From the NCBI RefSeq assembly GCF_016862275.1, contig NZ_BOMQ01000072.1, positions 1 through 39,209 on the forward strand: a stretch of DNA of 39,209 bases, given 5' to 3'. A program made the position numbers and the translations under genes. The DNA comes from Actinoplanes nipponensis. Lineage in GTDB: Bacteria; Actinomycetota; Actinomycetes; Mycobacteriales; Micromonosporaceae. Numbering within the stretch: position 1 is the first letter of the stretch; every line of letters starts with the position of its first letter. The notes beneath the pieces were generated by a model. That model saw nothing but the letters and a program-made list of their open reading frames with translations. It ran no database searches and was not told the DNA's origin. This document shows, in pieces, positions 7,498 to 15,265 of the stretch.

Positions 7498-7533
7498 GCC
7501 GGCCGCCGTCCATCCCCCCGGACGGCGGCCGGC
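7498..7533 (+). terminator. 14-bp perfect hairpin, terminator- or attenuator-like
   Basis: GCCGGCCGCCGTCC (7498-7511) and GGACGGCGGCCGGC (7520-7533) pair perfectly around an 8-nt loop. There is no U-tract; GC-rich actinobacterial terminators often lack one. Its place about 60 bp before the cobD promoter suggests it stops upstream transcription. Confidence 0.5.
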
Positions 7534-7591
7534 GCCGCCCCGGGGCGCCTGCGGGCAGGTGGGCGCGACCGAAGCACCGGAACAGCCTCAC

Positions 7592-7597
7592 TAGGGT
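7592..7597 (+). promoter_or_regulatory. -10 box, leaderless cobD transcript
   Basis: TAGGGT lies seven bases before the ATG at 7605, so the transcript would begin at or next to the start codon. No good -35 is seen. Confidence 0.45.
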
Positions 7598-7604
7598 GGT
7601 CGAG

Positions 7605-8612
7605 ATGGAAAGAGCTGGGCGGATGCCGACGACGCGAGCGGGCGCCCGGGGCGCGACGGCGGCCGACGCGATCGGGCTGCTGGCGGGCTTCGCGCTGGAC
7701 GCCGCGCTCGGCGATCCTCGGCGCTTTCATCCCGTGGCGGGGTTCGGCCGGGCCGCCGGCGCGCTGGAGCGTCGTCTCTATGCCCCCGACCGGTGGGCCG
7801 GCACCCTGTTCGCCGCGGTTGCCGTGGGCGTTCCGGTGGCCGCCGGGGTCGCCGCTTCCGTGCTCACCCGGCGGCGGCCGGCCGCACGGGCCGCGCTTGT
7901 CGCCGCGGCCACCTGGACCGTGCTCGGCGGCCGCACGCTGCGCCGCGAATCGGCCGTCATGGCCGCGCACCTGGAGAACGGCGACCTGACGGCGGCGCGG
8001 GGACGCCTCAGCCACCTGTGCGGCCGGGATCCCTCCGCCCTCGACGAGCCGGAGCTGGCCCGCGCCACGGTCGAGTCGGTCGCCGAGAACACGTCCGACG
8101 CCGTCGTCGCCCCGCTGCTCTGGGGCGGCCTGCTCGGGCTGCCGGGGCTGCTCGGCTACCGGGCCGCCAACACCCTCGACGCCATGGTCGGACACCGGTC
8201 ACCGCGGTACGCCCGGTTCGGGACACCGTCGGCCCGGCTCGACGACCTGCTCAACCTGCTGCCCTCGCGGCTCACCGGGCTGCTGACCGTCCTCGCGGCT
8301 CCGCTGGCCGGCGGCCGGCCGGCGGAGGCCCTGCGGGTGTGGCGCCGGGACCGCAACGATCACCCCAGTCCCAACGCCGGCCAGTGCGAGGCGGCCGTGG
8401 CCGGGGCGCTGGGGGTGCGGCTGGGCGGGCGCAACGTCTACTTCGGGCGTACCGAGACCAGGCCGTTGCTGGGCGACGGACCGCGACCCGCCGCCGCCCA
8501 CCTGCGCCGGGCCGCCCGGCTCTCCGGCGCGGCCGGCCTGGGGGCCGTGGTGCTCGCCGCGGGCGTCGCCCTGCTCCGGTCCGGGCTCGTCGACCGGGCG
8601 GGTGCGCGGTGA
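7605..8612 (+). CDS. cobD: Adenosylcobinamide-phosphate synthase
   Basis: CobD/CbiB is a membrane protein that attaches aminopropanol (or its phosphate) to adenosylcobyric acid in cobalamin synthesis. The 335-residue product has the family N-terminus FALDAALGDPRRFHPVAGFGRAAGALERRLY, the mid-protein VESVAENTSDAVVAPLLWGGLLGLPG, YRAANTLDAMVGHRSPRYARFGTPSARLDDLLNLLPSRL and HPSPNAGQCEAAVAGALGV, plus several hydrophobic helices. The ATG at 7605 fits a leaderless promoter; an in-frame ATG at 7623 has GGAAAGAG eight bases upstream and is a fair alternative. It overlaps cobQ by GTGA, so the two are translationally coupled. Confidence 0.93.
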   Translation: MERAGRMPTTRAGARGATAADAIGLLAGFALDAALGDPRRFHPVAGFGRAAGALERRLYAPDRWAGTLFAAVAVGVPVAAGVAASVLTRRRPAARAALVAAATWTVLGGRTLRRESAVMAAHLENGDLTAARGRLSHLCGRDPSALDEPELARATVESVAENTSDAVVAPLLWGGLLGLPGLLGYRAANTLDAMVGHRSPRYARFGTPSARLDDLLNLLPSRLTGLLTVLAAPLAGGRPAEALRVWRRDRNDHPSPNAGQCEAAVAGALGVRLGGRNVYFGRTETRPLLGDGPRPAAAHLRRAARLSGAAGLGAVVLAAGVALLRSGLVDRAGAR

Positions 8613-10165
8613 GCGGCGGGCTGCTGGTCGCCGGCACCACCTCCGACGCCGGCAAGAGCGTGCTGACCGCCGGGATCTGCCGGTGGCTGCACCGGCGGGG
8701 TGTGAAGGTGGCGCCGTTCAAGGCGCAGAACATGTCGAACAACTCCGTCGTGGTGGTCGGCGCCGACGGGCGCGGCGGCGAGATCGGCCGGGCCCAGGCC
8801 ATGCAGGCCGCCGCCTGCGGAATCGCCCCGGACATCCGGTTCAACCCGGTGCTGCTCAAGCCGGGCAGCGACTTCTCCAGCCAGGTCGTGCTGCTGGGGC
8901 AGGCCGTGGACACCGTCACCGCGGGCAACTACCGGTCGCTGCGGCCACGGCTGGCCGAGGCCGCCCACGCGACCCTGGCCGAGCTGCGGGCCGAGTACGA
9001 CGCGGTGATCTGCGAGGGCGCCGGCAGCCCGGCGGAGATCAACCTGCGCGACGGCGACTTCGTCAACATGGGCCTGGCCCGGCAGGCCGGCCTGCCGGCC
9101 GTCGTCGTCGGCGACATCGACCGGGGCGGGGTGTTCGCGGCGCTGTTCGGCACGGTGGCGCTGCTCAGCCCCGAGGACCAGGCGCTGGTCTGCGGCTTCG
9201 TCATCAACAAGTTCCGCGGCGACCTCGGGCTGCTGCGGCCCGGGCTCGACATGATCACCGCGGCCACCGGGCGGCCGGTGCACGGCGTGCTGCCGTTCAA
9301 CCTGGACGTGTGGCTGGACGCCGAGGACTCCCTGGCGTACGGGCGGGTGCTGGGCCGGCCCGCCGCCCCGCGCGGCACCGAGTGGCTGCGTGTCGCCGTG
9401 GTCCGGCTGCCGCGGATCTCCAACGCCACCGACGCCGAGGCTCTCGCCACCGAGCCCGGCGTCCAGGTGCGCCTGACCGTCGAGCCGGCCGAGATCGCCG
9501 ACGCCGACCTGGTCGTCCTGCCCGGCTCGAAGGCCACGGTCAGCGACCTGGCCTGGCTGCGCGAGACCGGCCTGGCCGACGCGATCCGGGCGCACGCCGC
9601 GGCCGGTAAGCCGCTCGTCGGCATCTGCGGGGGCTTCCAGATGCTCGCCGGCACGATCCACGACGAGGTCGAGAGCCGCCGGGGCACCGTGCCCGGGCTC
9701 GGCCTGCTGCCGGTGGAGATCACCTTCGGCGAGCGCAAGACCCTGGCCCGGTCGCGCGGCGCGGCCTGGGAGCAGGTCCCGGTGAGCGGCTACGAGATCC
9801 ACCACGGGTACGTGTCCGCCGGCGATCCGGCGCCGCTGCTGCGGTACGCGGACGGCACCCCGGAGGGCGCGGTCGTCGGAGCGGTCTGCGGCACGCACTG
9901 GCACGGCGCCTTCGAGTCGGACGAGTTCCGCCGCCGGTTCCTGACCGGGGCGGCACGGCAGGCGGGCCGGCACGGCTTCGTGGTCGCCCCGGACACCCGC
10001 TTCGCCGAGGTACGCGAACGCGCCCTCGACGTCCTCGGCGACCTCGTGGAGGAACACCTCGACACCGACGCCCTGTGGCGCCTCATCGAGTCCGGGCCCT
10101 CCCGTGGACTCCCCTTCATCCCGCCGGGCGCGCCGGCGCAGCCCGGAGGTGGCGATGGGAGCTGA
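8609..10165 (+). CDS. cobQ: Cobyric acid synthase
   Basis: CobQ amidates adenosylcobyrinic acid a,c-diamide at positions b, d, e and g using glutamine and ATP. The 518-residue protein has the N-terminal ATPase domain (GTTSDAGKSVLTAG P-loop; VAPFKAQNMSNNS; GSPAEINLRDGDFVNMGLA) and a C-terminal type-1 glutamine amidotransferase with the nucleophile Cys340 in GKPLVGICGGFQML and the His in GYEIHHGYV. The GTG start overlaps the cobD stop. In contrast to the CobB-like protein at 19.5 kb, all glutaminase residues are intact. Confidence 0.95.
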   Translation: MSGGLLVAGTTSDAGKSVLTAGICRWLHRRGVKVAPFKAQNMSNNSVVVVGADGRGGEIGRAQAMQAAACGIAPDIRFNPVLLKPGSDFSSQVVLLGQAVDTVTAGNYRSLRPRLAEAAHATLAELRAEYDAVICEGAGSPAEINLRDGDFVNMGLARQAGLPAVVVGDIDRGGVFAALFGTVALLSPEDQALVCGFVINKFRGDLGLLRPGLDMITAATGRPVHGVLPFNLDVWLDAEDSLAYGRVLGRPAAPRGTEWLRVAVVRLPRISNATDAEALATEPGVQVRLTVEPAEIADADLVVLPGSKATVSDLAWLRETGLADAIRAHAAAGKPLVGICGGFQMLAGTIHDEVESRRGTVPGLGLLPVEITFGERKTLARSRGAAWEQVPVSGYEIHHGYVSAGDPAPLLRYADGTPEGAVVGAVCGTHWHGAFESDEFRRRFLTGAARQAGRHGFVVAPDTRFAEVRERALDVLGDLVEEHLDTDALWRLIESGPSRGLPFIPPGAPAQPGGGDGS

Positions 10166-10763
10166 GACCTTCGCCGCCCTCGCCGAGCGGATCCTCGAGC
10201 GGCCGCCGCGGCTGGGGCCCGTCCGGCTGGTGGCGGTCGACGGGCCCAGCGGGGCCGGCAAGAGCTGGTTCGCCGCGCGGCTGGCGAAGGCCGCCGACAT
10301 CCCGCTCGTGCACACCGACGACCTGCTCGACGGCTGGGACGACCAGTTCACCTTCTGGGCGCGGCTCGAGGAACAGGTGCTCGGTCCGCTGCGGCGCGGC
10401 CGTACCGCCACGTATCACCGGTACCTTTGGCATCGGCAGGCGTTCGGCGGCAATCCTGTCGTGGTCGCGCCGGCTGCGGCCGTACTGCTGGAGGGTGTGA
10501 CCGCCGCCCGGCGGGAGATCCGGCCCGAGTTGTCCTTCTCCGTCTTCGTCACCGCGCCGGCCGATCTGCGGTGGCGGCGGGCCCTGGCCCGCGACGGGCG
10601 CGACGATGTTGCCTTCCGGGCGTACCTTGAGCGCTGGCGCTTGAACGAGGACCGGCACTTCGCCGCGGACGCCACCGCGGCGCACGTGGATCTCCTGGTC
10701 GACGGGGCCGCCGAAGGTTTCGACGATCGGTACGAACGGCTCTGGCCGGCGCCGCCGGACTGA
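10155..10763 (+). CDS. Uridine kinase-like P-loop nucleoside kinase
   Basis: The 202-residue product has a Walker A motif GPSGAGKS near residue 30, a downstream HTDDLLDGWDD that resembles the substrate/metal DD region of uridine kinases, and a YHRYLWHR stretch followed by VLLEGVTA, which corresponds to the kinase Walker B/substrate area. Substrate could be a nucleoside or a (d)NMP. The ATG at 10155 has GGAGG five bases upstream and overlaps the end of cobQ, so it is probably in the same operon. A link to cobalamin, for example a kinase for a B12 intermediate, is possible but nothing in the sequence shows it. Confidence 0.8.
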   Translation: MGAETFAALAERILERPPRLGPVRLVAVDGPSGAGKSWFAARLAKAADIPLVHTDDLLDGWDDQFTFWARLEEQVLGPLRRGRTATYHRYLWHRQAFGGNPVVVAPAAAVLLEGVTAARREIRPELSFSVFVTAPADLRWRRALARDGRDDVAFRAYLERWRLNEDRHFAADATAAHVDLLVDGAAEGFDDRYERLWPAPPD

Positions 10764-10804
10764 ACCACGATCAGCTGCGTGAGCGGCGGGAACGGGGACG
10801 GACG

Positions 10805-11875
10805 ATGACGACCGACGAGGAGAACCGGCCCGCGCGGCGCCGGATCACGCTGACCGGCATCAGCTCCCGGGCCTGGGAGCACCCGGCCGACCGCGGCGCG
10901 CTGACCGCCCTCCGTGAGCTGCGTGGCTTCGACGACGTGGTCAAGGCGTTCTTCGGCATGTGGAACGATCGCGGCTTCCGCCTGCAGTATCTGGCCGGGT
11001 CGATCCGCGTGGACCACCGTCAGTATCCGCGCGTCTTCCAGCGCTTCGCCGAGGCGGCCGCCACGCTCGACGTCGCGGAGCTGCCGGAGCTGTACGTGAC
11101 GCAGTCGCCGATGATCAATGGTCAGGCGATCGGGATGGACAAGCCGTTCATCGTGATCACCACGGCGGCGGTGGAGAAGCTGGACGACGAGGAGCTGCGC
11201 GCGCTGCTGGGCCACGAGATCGGCCACGTGCGCAGCGGTCACGCCGTCTACAAGACGATCATGATGATTCTCACCCGGTGGGCGGCGAACGTCAGCTGGC
11301 TGCCGATCGGTGCGATCGCCCTGCGCGCGATCATCGCGGCGATGTACGAGTGGTGGCGCAAGGCCGAGCTGTCGGCCGACCGGGCGGGTCTGCTGGCCGG
11401 TCAGGATCCGGCGGCGTCGACCCGGCTGCTGATGAAGCTGGCCGGTGGCGGCGACCTGAGCCAGATCGACACGGCGGCGTTCCTGGAGCAGGCGGCCGAG
11501 TACGAAGGCGGCGGGGACCTGCGCGACAGCATCCACAAGCTCGGCATGACGGCGTGGAGCAGCCACCCCGTGCCCGTCGCGCGCGCCGCCGAGCTGCGTA
11601 AGTGGATCGATTCCGGCGAGTACGGCCGGATCCTCGGTGGCGACTACCCGCGCCGCGACTCCGACGGCAACGCCTCGGTCACCGAGGACGTCAAGGCCGC
11701 CGCGGACTCGTACCGGCAGTCCTTCAACGACTCGCAGGACCCGCTCGTGGGCCTGCTCCGCAAGCTGGGGGACGGCGCCGCGGACCTCGCCGGGTCCGCC
11801 GCACGCGGCGCCCGGGACTGGGCCGCCAAGGGCCGCCGCCCCGACGACGAGCCCCCGGCGCCGCCCGCGAGCTGA
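10805..11875 (+). CDS. M48-family zinc metalloprotease
   Basis: This 356-residue protein has the HEIGH zinc motif at 137-141 and the third ligand Glu188 in AELSADRAG, as in Ste24/HtpX peptidases. A hydrophobic stretch at about 152-182 lies between them and may enter the membrane; the classical N-terminal HtpX helices are absent. The N-terminal region (TLTGISSRAWEHPADRGALTALRELRGFDDVVKAFFG) is typical of the actinobacterial subgroup. The C-terminal 80 residues are variable and end in a charged, Pro-rich tail. It probably takes part in protein quality control; no partner is evident. Confidence 0.87.
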   Translation: MTTDEENRPARRRITLTGISSRAWEHPADRGALTALRELRGFDDVVKAFFGMWNDRGFRLQYLAGSIRVDHRQYPRVFQRFAEAAATLDVAELPELYVTQSPMINGQAIGMDKPFIVITTAAVEKLDDEELRALLGHEIGHVRSGHAVYKTIMMILTRWAANVSWLPIGAIALRAIIAAMYEWWRKAELSADRAGLLAGQDPAASTRLLMKLAGGGDLSQIDTAAFLEQAAEYEGGGDLRDSIHKLGMTAWSSHPVPVARAAELRKWIDSGEYGRILGGDYPRRDSDGNASVTEDVKAAADSYRQSFNDSQDPLVGLLRKLGDGAADLAGSAARGARDWAAKGRRPDDEPPAPPAS

Positions 11876-11925
11876 GTTGTCCACAGGCCGGCGCAGCGGG
11901 CCCCCGCGGCCCGCACCGACCGGCT

Positions 11926-11931
11926 TAGGAT
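11926..11931 (+). promoter_or_regulatory. -10 box of a leaderless transcript
   Basis: TAGGAT ends six bases before an ATG at 11938, the typical spacing for a leaderless actinobacterial mRNA. No clear -35 is seen. Confidence 0.45.
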
Positions 11932-11937
11932 CGGTTC

Positions 11938-12018
11938 ATGACCGAGCCTGCGAGCACATCACCATCTCCGCGCCCGACGAAGCTCATCGCCGGAGCGCCG
12001 GCGGAGGCGATGGCATGA
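11938..12018 (+). CDS. 26-residue leader ORF coupled to the dipeptidase gene
   Basis: Starting at the ATG six bases after TAGGAT, 26 codons (beginning MTEPASTSPSPRPTK, ending APAEAMA) run to a TGA whose first two bases are the last two of the dipeptidase ATG at 12015 (ATGA overlap). The frame differs from the dipeptidase. The peptide is Pro/Ser/Ala-rich with no runs of a single regulatory amino acid. It could be a translated leader that delivers ribosomes to the dipeptidase start, which has its own GGAGG inside the leader ORF. Confidence 0.45.
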   Translation: MTEPASTSPSPRPTKLIAGAPAEAMA

Positions 12019-13364
12019 GCCTGACCGAAGACGACCTGCGCGCCGCGATCGCCCGTGAGCTGCCCGGTGTCCGCGCCGACCTCGAGCGGCTGGTCCGCAT
12101 CCCCGGCATCGCCTTCGACGGCTTCGACCACTCGCAGGTCGAGCGGTCCGCCGCGGCCGTCGCCGAGCTGCTGCGCGGTTGTGGCCTCGAGGTGGAGATC
12201 GTCCGGGGGTCCGGCCAGCCCGCCGTCATCGGCCGCCGGGCCGCCCCCGAGGGCGCGCCGACCGTGCTGCTCTACGCGCACCACGACGTGCAGCCCGCCG
12301 GCGACCCGGCGCTGTGGACCAGCGACCCGTTCGAGCCGGTCGAGCGCGACGGCCGGCTCTACGGCCGCGGCGCCGCCGACGACAAGGCCGGCGTGATGGC
12401 GCACGTCGCGGCGTTGCGGGCGTTCGGCGACGAGCTGCCGGTCGGCGTCGTGCTGTTCATCGAGGGCGAGGAGGAGTACGGCTCCGAGTCGCTCGACGAG
12501 CTGCTCGAAACCCACAAGGAGACGCTGCGCTCCGACGTCATCGTCATCGCCGACTCCGGCAACTGGGACATCGGCGTGCCCGCCCTCACCACCTCGCTGC
12601 GCGGGCTGGTCAACTGCTTCATCGAGGTCAGCACCCTGAGCAACGCCGTGCACAGCGGCATGTTCGGCGGCCCGGTGCCCGACGCGCTCCTCGTGCTGTC
12701 CCGGCTCATCGCGACCCTGCACGACGAGAACGGCGAGGTTCTCGTGGACGGCCTGGCCCGCCGCGAGGGCGCGACCGTCGACTACCCGGAGGACCGCTTC
12801 CGCCACGAGGCCGGTGTGCTCGACGGCGTCAAGCTGATCGGCGAGGGCCGGCTCACCGACCGCATCTGGACCAAGCCGTCCATCGCCGTGCTCGGCATCG
12901 ACGCGCCGCGGACCAGCGAGGCGCCGAACGCCCTGGTGCCCAGGGCCAAGGCCAAGCTGAGCGTGCGGCTGGCGCCGGGCGACGACTGGAACTCGGCGTA
13001 CGCAGCGATCCGCGCCCACGCCGAGAAGTACGTGCCGTGGGGCGCCCGCGTGGAGGTCACGCTGGAGAGCGGCGGTGAGCCGTGCGTGATCGACGCGACC
13101 GGCCCCGCCTTCGACGCCGCCCGCGCCGCGTTCCGGACGGCCTGGGACGGGGTCGCGCCGGTCGACATGGGCGTCGGCGGGTCCATCCCGTTCATCGCCA
13201 CCTTCCAGGAGCTCTTCCCGGAGGCGGCGATCCTGGTGACCGGCGTCGAGGACCCGTATGCCGGTGCCCACGGGCCCAACGAGAGCCTGCACCTCGGCGA
13301 GTTCGCCCGGGTGTGTCTGGCCGAGGCCCTGCTGCTGCGCAACGTGGCCGCGCTGGGGAAGTGA
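12015..13364 (+). CDS. M20-family dipeptidase
   Basis: The 449-residue product matches M20 peptidases of the CNDP/dipeptidase group. It has the metal-binding YAHHDVQP, then GRLYGRGAADDKAGVMAH with the bridging Asp, the general-base EGEEEYGS, and later VHSGMFGG in the dimerisation domain and GAHGPNESL with the late His ligand. It hydrolyses dipeptides or related amide bonds in the cytosol. The ATG at 12015 has GGAGG seven bases upstream; an ORF of 26 codons overlaps its start. One base separates it from the monooxygenase gene, so they share a transcript. Confidence 0.92.
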   Translation: MSLTEDDLRAAIARELPGVRADLERLVRIPGIAFDGFDHSQVERSAAAVAELLRGCGLEVEIVRGSGQPAVIGRRAAPEGAPTVLLYAHHDVQPAGDPALWTSDPFEPVERDGRLYGRGAADDKAGVMAHVAALRAFGDELPVGVVLFIEGEEEYGSESLDELLETHKETLRSDVIVIADSGNWDIGVPALTTSLRGLVNCFIEVSTLSNAVHSGMFGGPVPDALLVLSRLIATLHDENGEVLVDGLARREGATVDYPEDRFRHEAGVLDGVKLIGEGRLTDRIWTKPSIAVLGIDAPRTSEAPNALVPRAKAKLSVRLAPGDDWNSAYAAIRAHAEKYVPWGARVEVTLESGGEPCVIDATGPAFDAARAAFRTAWDGVAPVDMGVGGSIPFIATFQELFPEAAILVTGVEDPYAGAHGPNESLHLGEFARVCLAEALLLRNVAALGK

Positions 13365-13365
13365 C

Positions 13366-14859
13366 ATGACCGCCGAGCCGAGCTGCGACGTGCTGGTGGT
13401 CGGCGCCGGGCCCACCGGGCTGATGCTGGCGAACTGGCTGGTGCGGCTCGGCGTTCAGGTGATCGTCGTGGACGGCAAGGACGGCCCGACCCGCGAGTCA
13501 CGGGCGCTCGTGGTGCAGGCGCGCAGCATCGAGGTGTACGACCAGCTCGGCATCGCGGACAAGGTGCTCGCGGCGGCACACCGGGCGGAGGCGCTGGCGC
13601 CGGGCTTCGGCAGTCGCGTCTTCGGCCGGATTCCGCTCGGGCCGCTGGGGGCGGGCGTGACGCCGTACCCGTGGATCGAGATCTTGGAGCAGAGCCGCAA
13701 CGAGGAGATCCTCCTCGAGAACCTCCAGGCGCTCGGCGGCGAGGTCCGCTGGGGCCGGCCGGTCACCTCGTTGACCGCCACGTCCGAGGGCGTCGAGGCG
13801 GTCTGCGGCGACGAGACGATCAGGGCCCGGTTCTGCGTCGGCGCGGACGGGGCGAACTCGGTGGTCCGCAAGTCGCGCGGCATCGCCTTCGAGGGCGTGA
13901 CCAACCCCCACACGTTCTACGTGATCGACGCGACGGCGGTGGGCGGCCTGGTGGGCGGCGCGATCAACGTCCGGCCCGGCGGCGACGAGTTCCTGCTCGG
14001 CTTTCCGATGCGCGGCGGGGACAACTGGCGCCTGATCGGCCTGGCCCGCGACGACGACGGCGACGGCGTCATCGCCGAGCAGGACGCCCGGGCCCGCATC
14101 CGGCGCTCGTTCGCGGTGACCTACGACCAGTCGCGCTGGTTCGCGACGTACAGGGTGCACCACCGGGTGGCGGCCAGGTTCCGCGACGGGCCGTTCCTCC
14201 TGGCCGGCGACGCGGCGCACGTGCACTCCCCGGTGGGCGGCCAGGGCATGAACACCGGCCTGCAGGACGCGCACAACCTGGCGTTCAAACTCGCCGACGT
14301 GGTGCACGGGCGGGCCGGCGAGGCGTGGCTGGACCGCTACGAGGCCGAGCGGCGGCCGGTGGCCCGCACCCTGGTGGCGACGACCGACCGGCTGTTCGGC
14401 TTCATCACGTCGCAGCGGCTCGCGCTGCGGGCCCTGCGCCGGCTCGTCGTGCCGCTGCTGGCGCCGGTCGGGGTCCGGGTGCTGCCCCGCACGCGCGGCG
14501 GCTCACGCTTCTTCGGGTACGTGTCCCAGATCAGGATCCGTTACCACCTGACGCCGGACGCGCGACGCGACCCGGTGGTCGGTCGCCGGCTGGCGTGGGC
14601 GGGGGACAACTACGAGGTGCTGCGGTCACTGCAGTGGCAGATCCACGGGTACGGCGGGGTGGAGAAAGCGGACGTGCCGGAGTTGGGGCTGCCGGTGCAC
14701 CTGTTCCCTGCCGCTCCGCAGACCCCGCTGTTGCCGGGACGGCTCTATCTCGTACGGCCGGACGGTTTCGTGGCCGCCGTCGCCGCGCCCCCGGACGCCG
14801 AGTCGGTGTTCCGCGGCGTCATGCCGGAGCCGCCCGACGGGGTCCACCGCCCCGCCTGA
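13366..14859 (+). CDS. FAD-dependent aromatic monooxygenase (class A, PHBH fold)
   Basis: The 497-residue flavoprotein has the Rossmann GAGPTG at residues 13-18, VVDGKDGPTRESRALVVQARSIE near the isoalloxazine, the DG motif (VGADGANSVVRKSRGI), and LLAGDAAHVHSPVGGQGMNTGLQD around residue 281 that binds the FAD ribityl chain. It is in the group that hydroxylates phenols or polyketide aromatics (PheA/TetX/MhpA relatives). The C-terminal part has a thioredoxin-like domain remnant rather than the full domain of phenol hydroxylases. It is transcribed with the dipeptidase; no polyketide or catabolic genes are adjacent, so the substrate is open. Confidence 0.87.
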   Translation: MTAEPSCDVLVVGAGPTGLMLANWLVRLGVQVIVVDGKDGPTRESRALVVQARSIEVYDQLGIADKVLAAAHRAEALAPGFGSRVFGRIPLGPLGAGVTPYPWIEILEQSRNEEILLENLQALGGEVRWGRPVTSLTATSEGVEAVCGDETIRARFCVGADGANSVVRKSRGIAFEGVTNPHTFYVIDATAVGGLVGGAINVRPGGDEFLLGFPMRGGDNWRLIGLARDDDGDGVIAEQDARARIRRSFAVTYDQSRWFATYRVHHRVAARFRDGPFLLAGDAAHVHSPVGGQGMNTGLQDAHNLAFKLADVVHGRAGEAWLDRYEAERRPVARTLVATTDRLFGFITSQRLALRALRRLVVPLLAPVGVRVLPRTRGGSRFFGYVSQIRIRYHLTPDARRDPVVGRRLAWAGDNYEVLRSLQWQIHGYGGVEKADVPELGLPVHLFPAAPQTPLLPGRLYLVRPDGFVAAVAAPPDAESVFRGVMPEPPDGVHRPA

Positions 14860-14953
14860 CCGGCTCGGAATACCACTTTGCGGCAGTCCGGACGAGCCCG
14901 CCGAAGGGTGCCACCGTTGGCGTGATTCGGGTCGCTTGATCGGGTGAGTCAAC

Positions 14954-14982
14954 TGCACAGCGAAGATCGGTCCTGTTAGGAT
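14954..14982 (+). promoter_or_regulatory. Promoter of the SOS-box small gene
   Basis: TAGGAT (14977-14982) lies six bases before the ATG, and TGCACA (14954-14959, four of six to TTGACA) is 17 bp upstream. The transcript should be leaderless. Confidence 0.55.
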
Positions 14983-14999
14983 TCGAACATGAGTTCGAA
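14982..14999. promoter_or_regulatory. LexA-binding SOS box
   Basis: TTCGAAC-ATGA-GTTCGAA contains a perfect TCGAAC-N4-GTTCGA, the LexA site known from mycobacteria and other Gram-positives (GAAC-N4-GTTC core). It overlaps the last base of the -10 box and the start codon of the small gene, ideal for repression by LexA. Confidence 0.75.
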
Positions 15000-15195
15000 C
15001 GAGGCTATCGTGGCGCTCCGCGCCGCCGGCAGTGCTCTGGGGGACGTCGACGTCTCCGGGTGGGACGACACCGCCCTCACCGACCAGCTCGCTGAGCTGT
15101 CCGAAGCCCTGTGCCAGCTCGACGCGCAACTCAGCCGCGTCGCCGAAGCCATCCGCGCCCGCGGCTACCGCATCACGGAGCCGGTGGCCGCCTGA
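14989..15195 (+). CDS. 68-residue helical protein under a LexA box
   Basis: I do not recognise a named family. The acidic protein starts MSSNEAIVALRAAGSALGD, has a SGWDDTALTDQLAEL segment and then an alpha-helical, coiled-coil-like LCQLDAQLSRVAEAIRARG. By eye this resembles the N-terminal helices of DUF222 (13E12) proteins that normally precede an HNH nuclease, but here nothing follows. The gene has a leaderless promoter, a perfect LexA box over its start and a strong hairpin after its stop, so it is a self-contained unit likely induced by DNA damage. The ATP-dependent DNA ligase is the next gene on the same strand. Function is unknown. Confidence 0.75.
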   Translation: MSSNEAIVALRAAGSALGDVDVSGWDDTALTDQLAELSEALCQLDAQLSRVAEAIRARGYRITEPVAA

Positions 15196-15211
15196 CCTTG
15201 TTCATGTCCCC

Positions 15212-15265
15212 GGGCCCGTCGCCCGGCGCACGCCGTCGCCACGGGGTGCGCCGGGCGACAGGCCC
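15212..15265 (+). terminator. Strong hairpin after the SOS-box gene
   Basis: GTCGCCCGGCGCAC (15218-15231) pairs perfectly with GTGCGCCGGGCGAC (15246-15259). After one mismatch, GGGCC (15212-15216) pairs with GGCCC (15261-15265). It starts 17 bases after the stop codon; CCTTC follows instead of a U-tract. Confidence 0.65.

Larger units (their letters stand above)
6898..7604. other. Gene-free, hairpin-rich interval upstream of cobD
   Basis: I see no convincing gene here; long open frames exist on both strands only because stop codons are rare in such GC-rich DNA. The interval holds two identical 41-bp hairpin repeats, a 33-bp palindrome, three further perfect hairpins and, at the end, a leaderless-type promoter for cobD. 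Confidence 0.7.

Noticed and set aside
7400..7604. Cobalamin riboswitch upstream of cobD
   Set aside because: I looked for the B12 box and core helices. A CCAGGAG fragment at 7474-7480 is present but the rest of the core does not fit.
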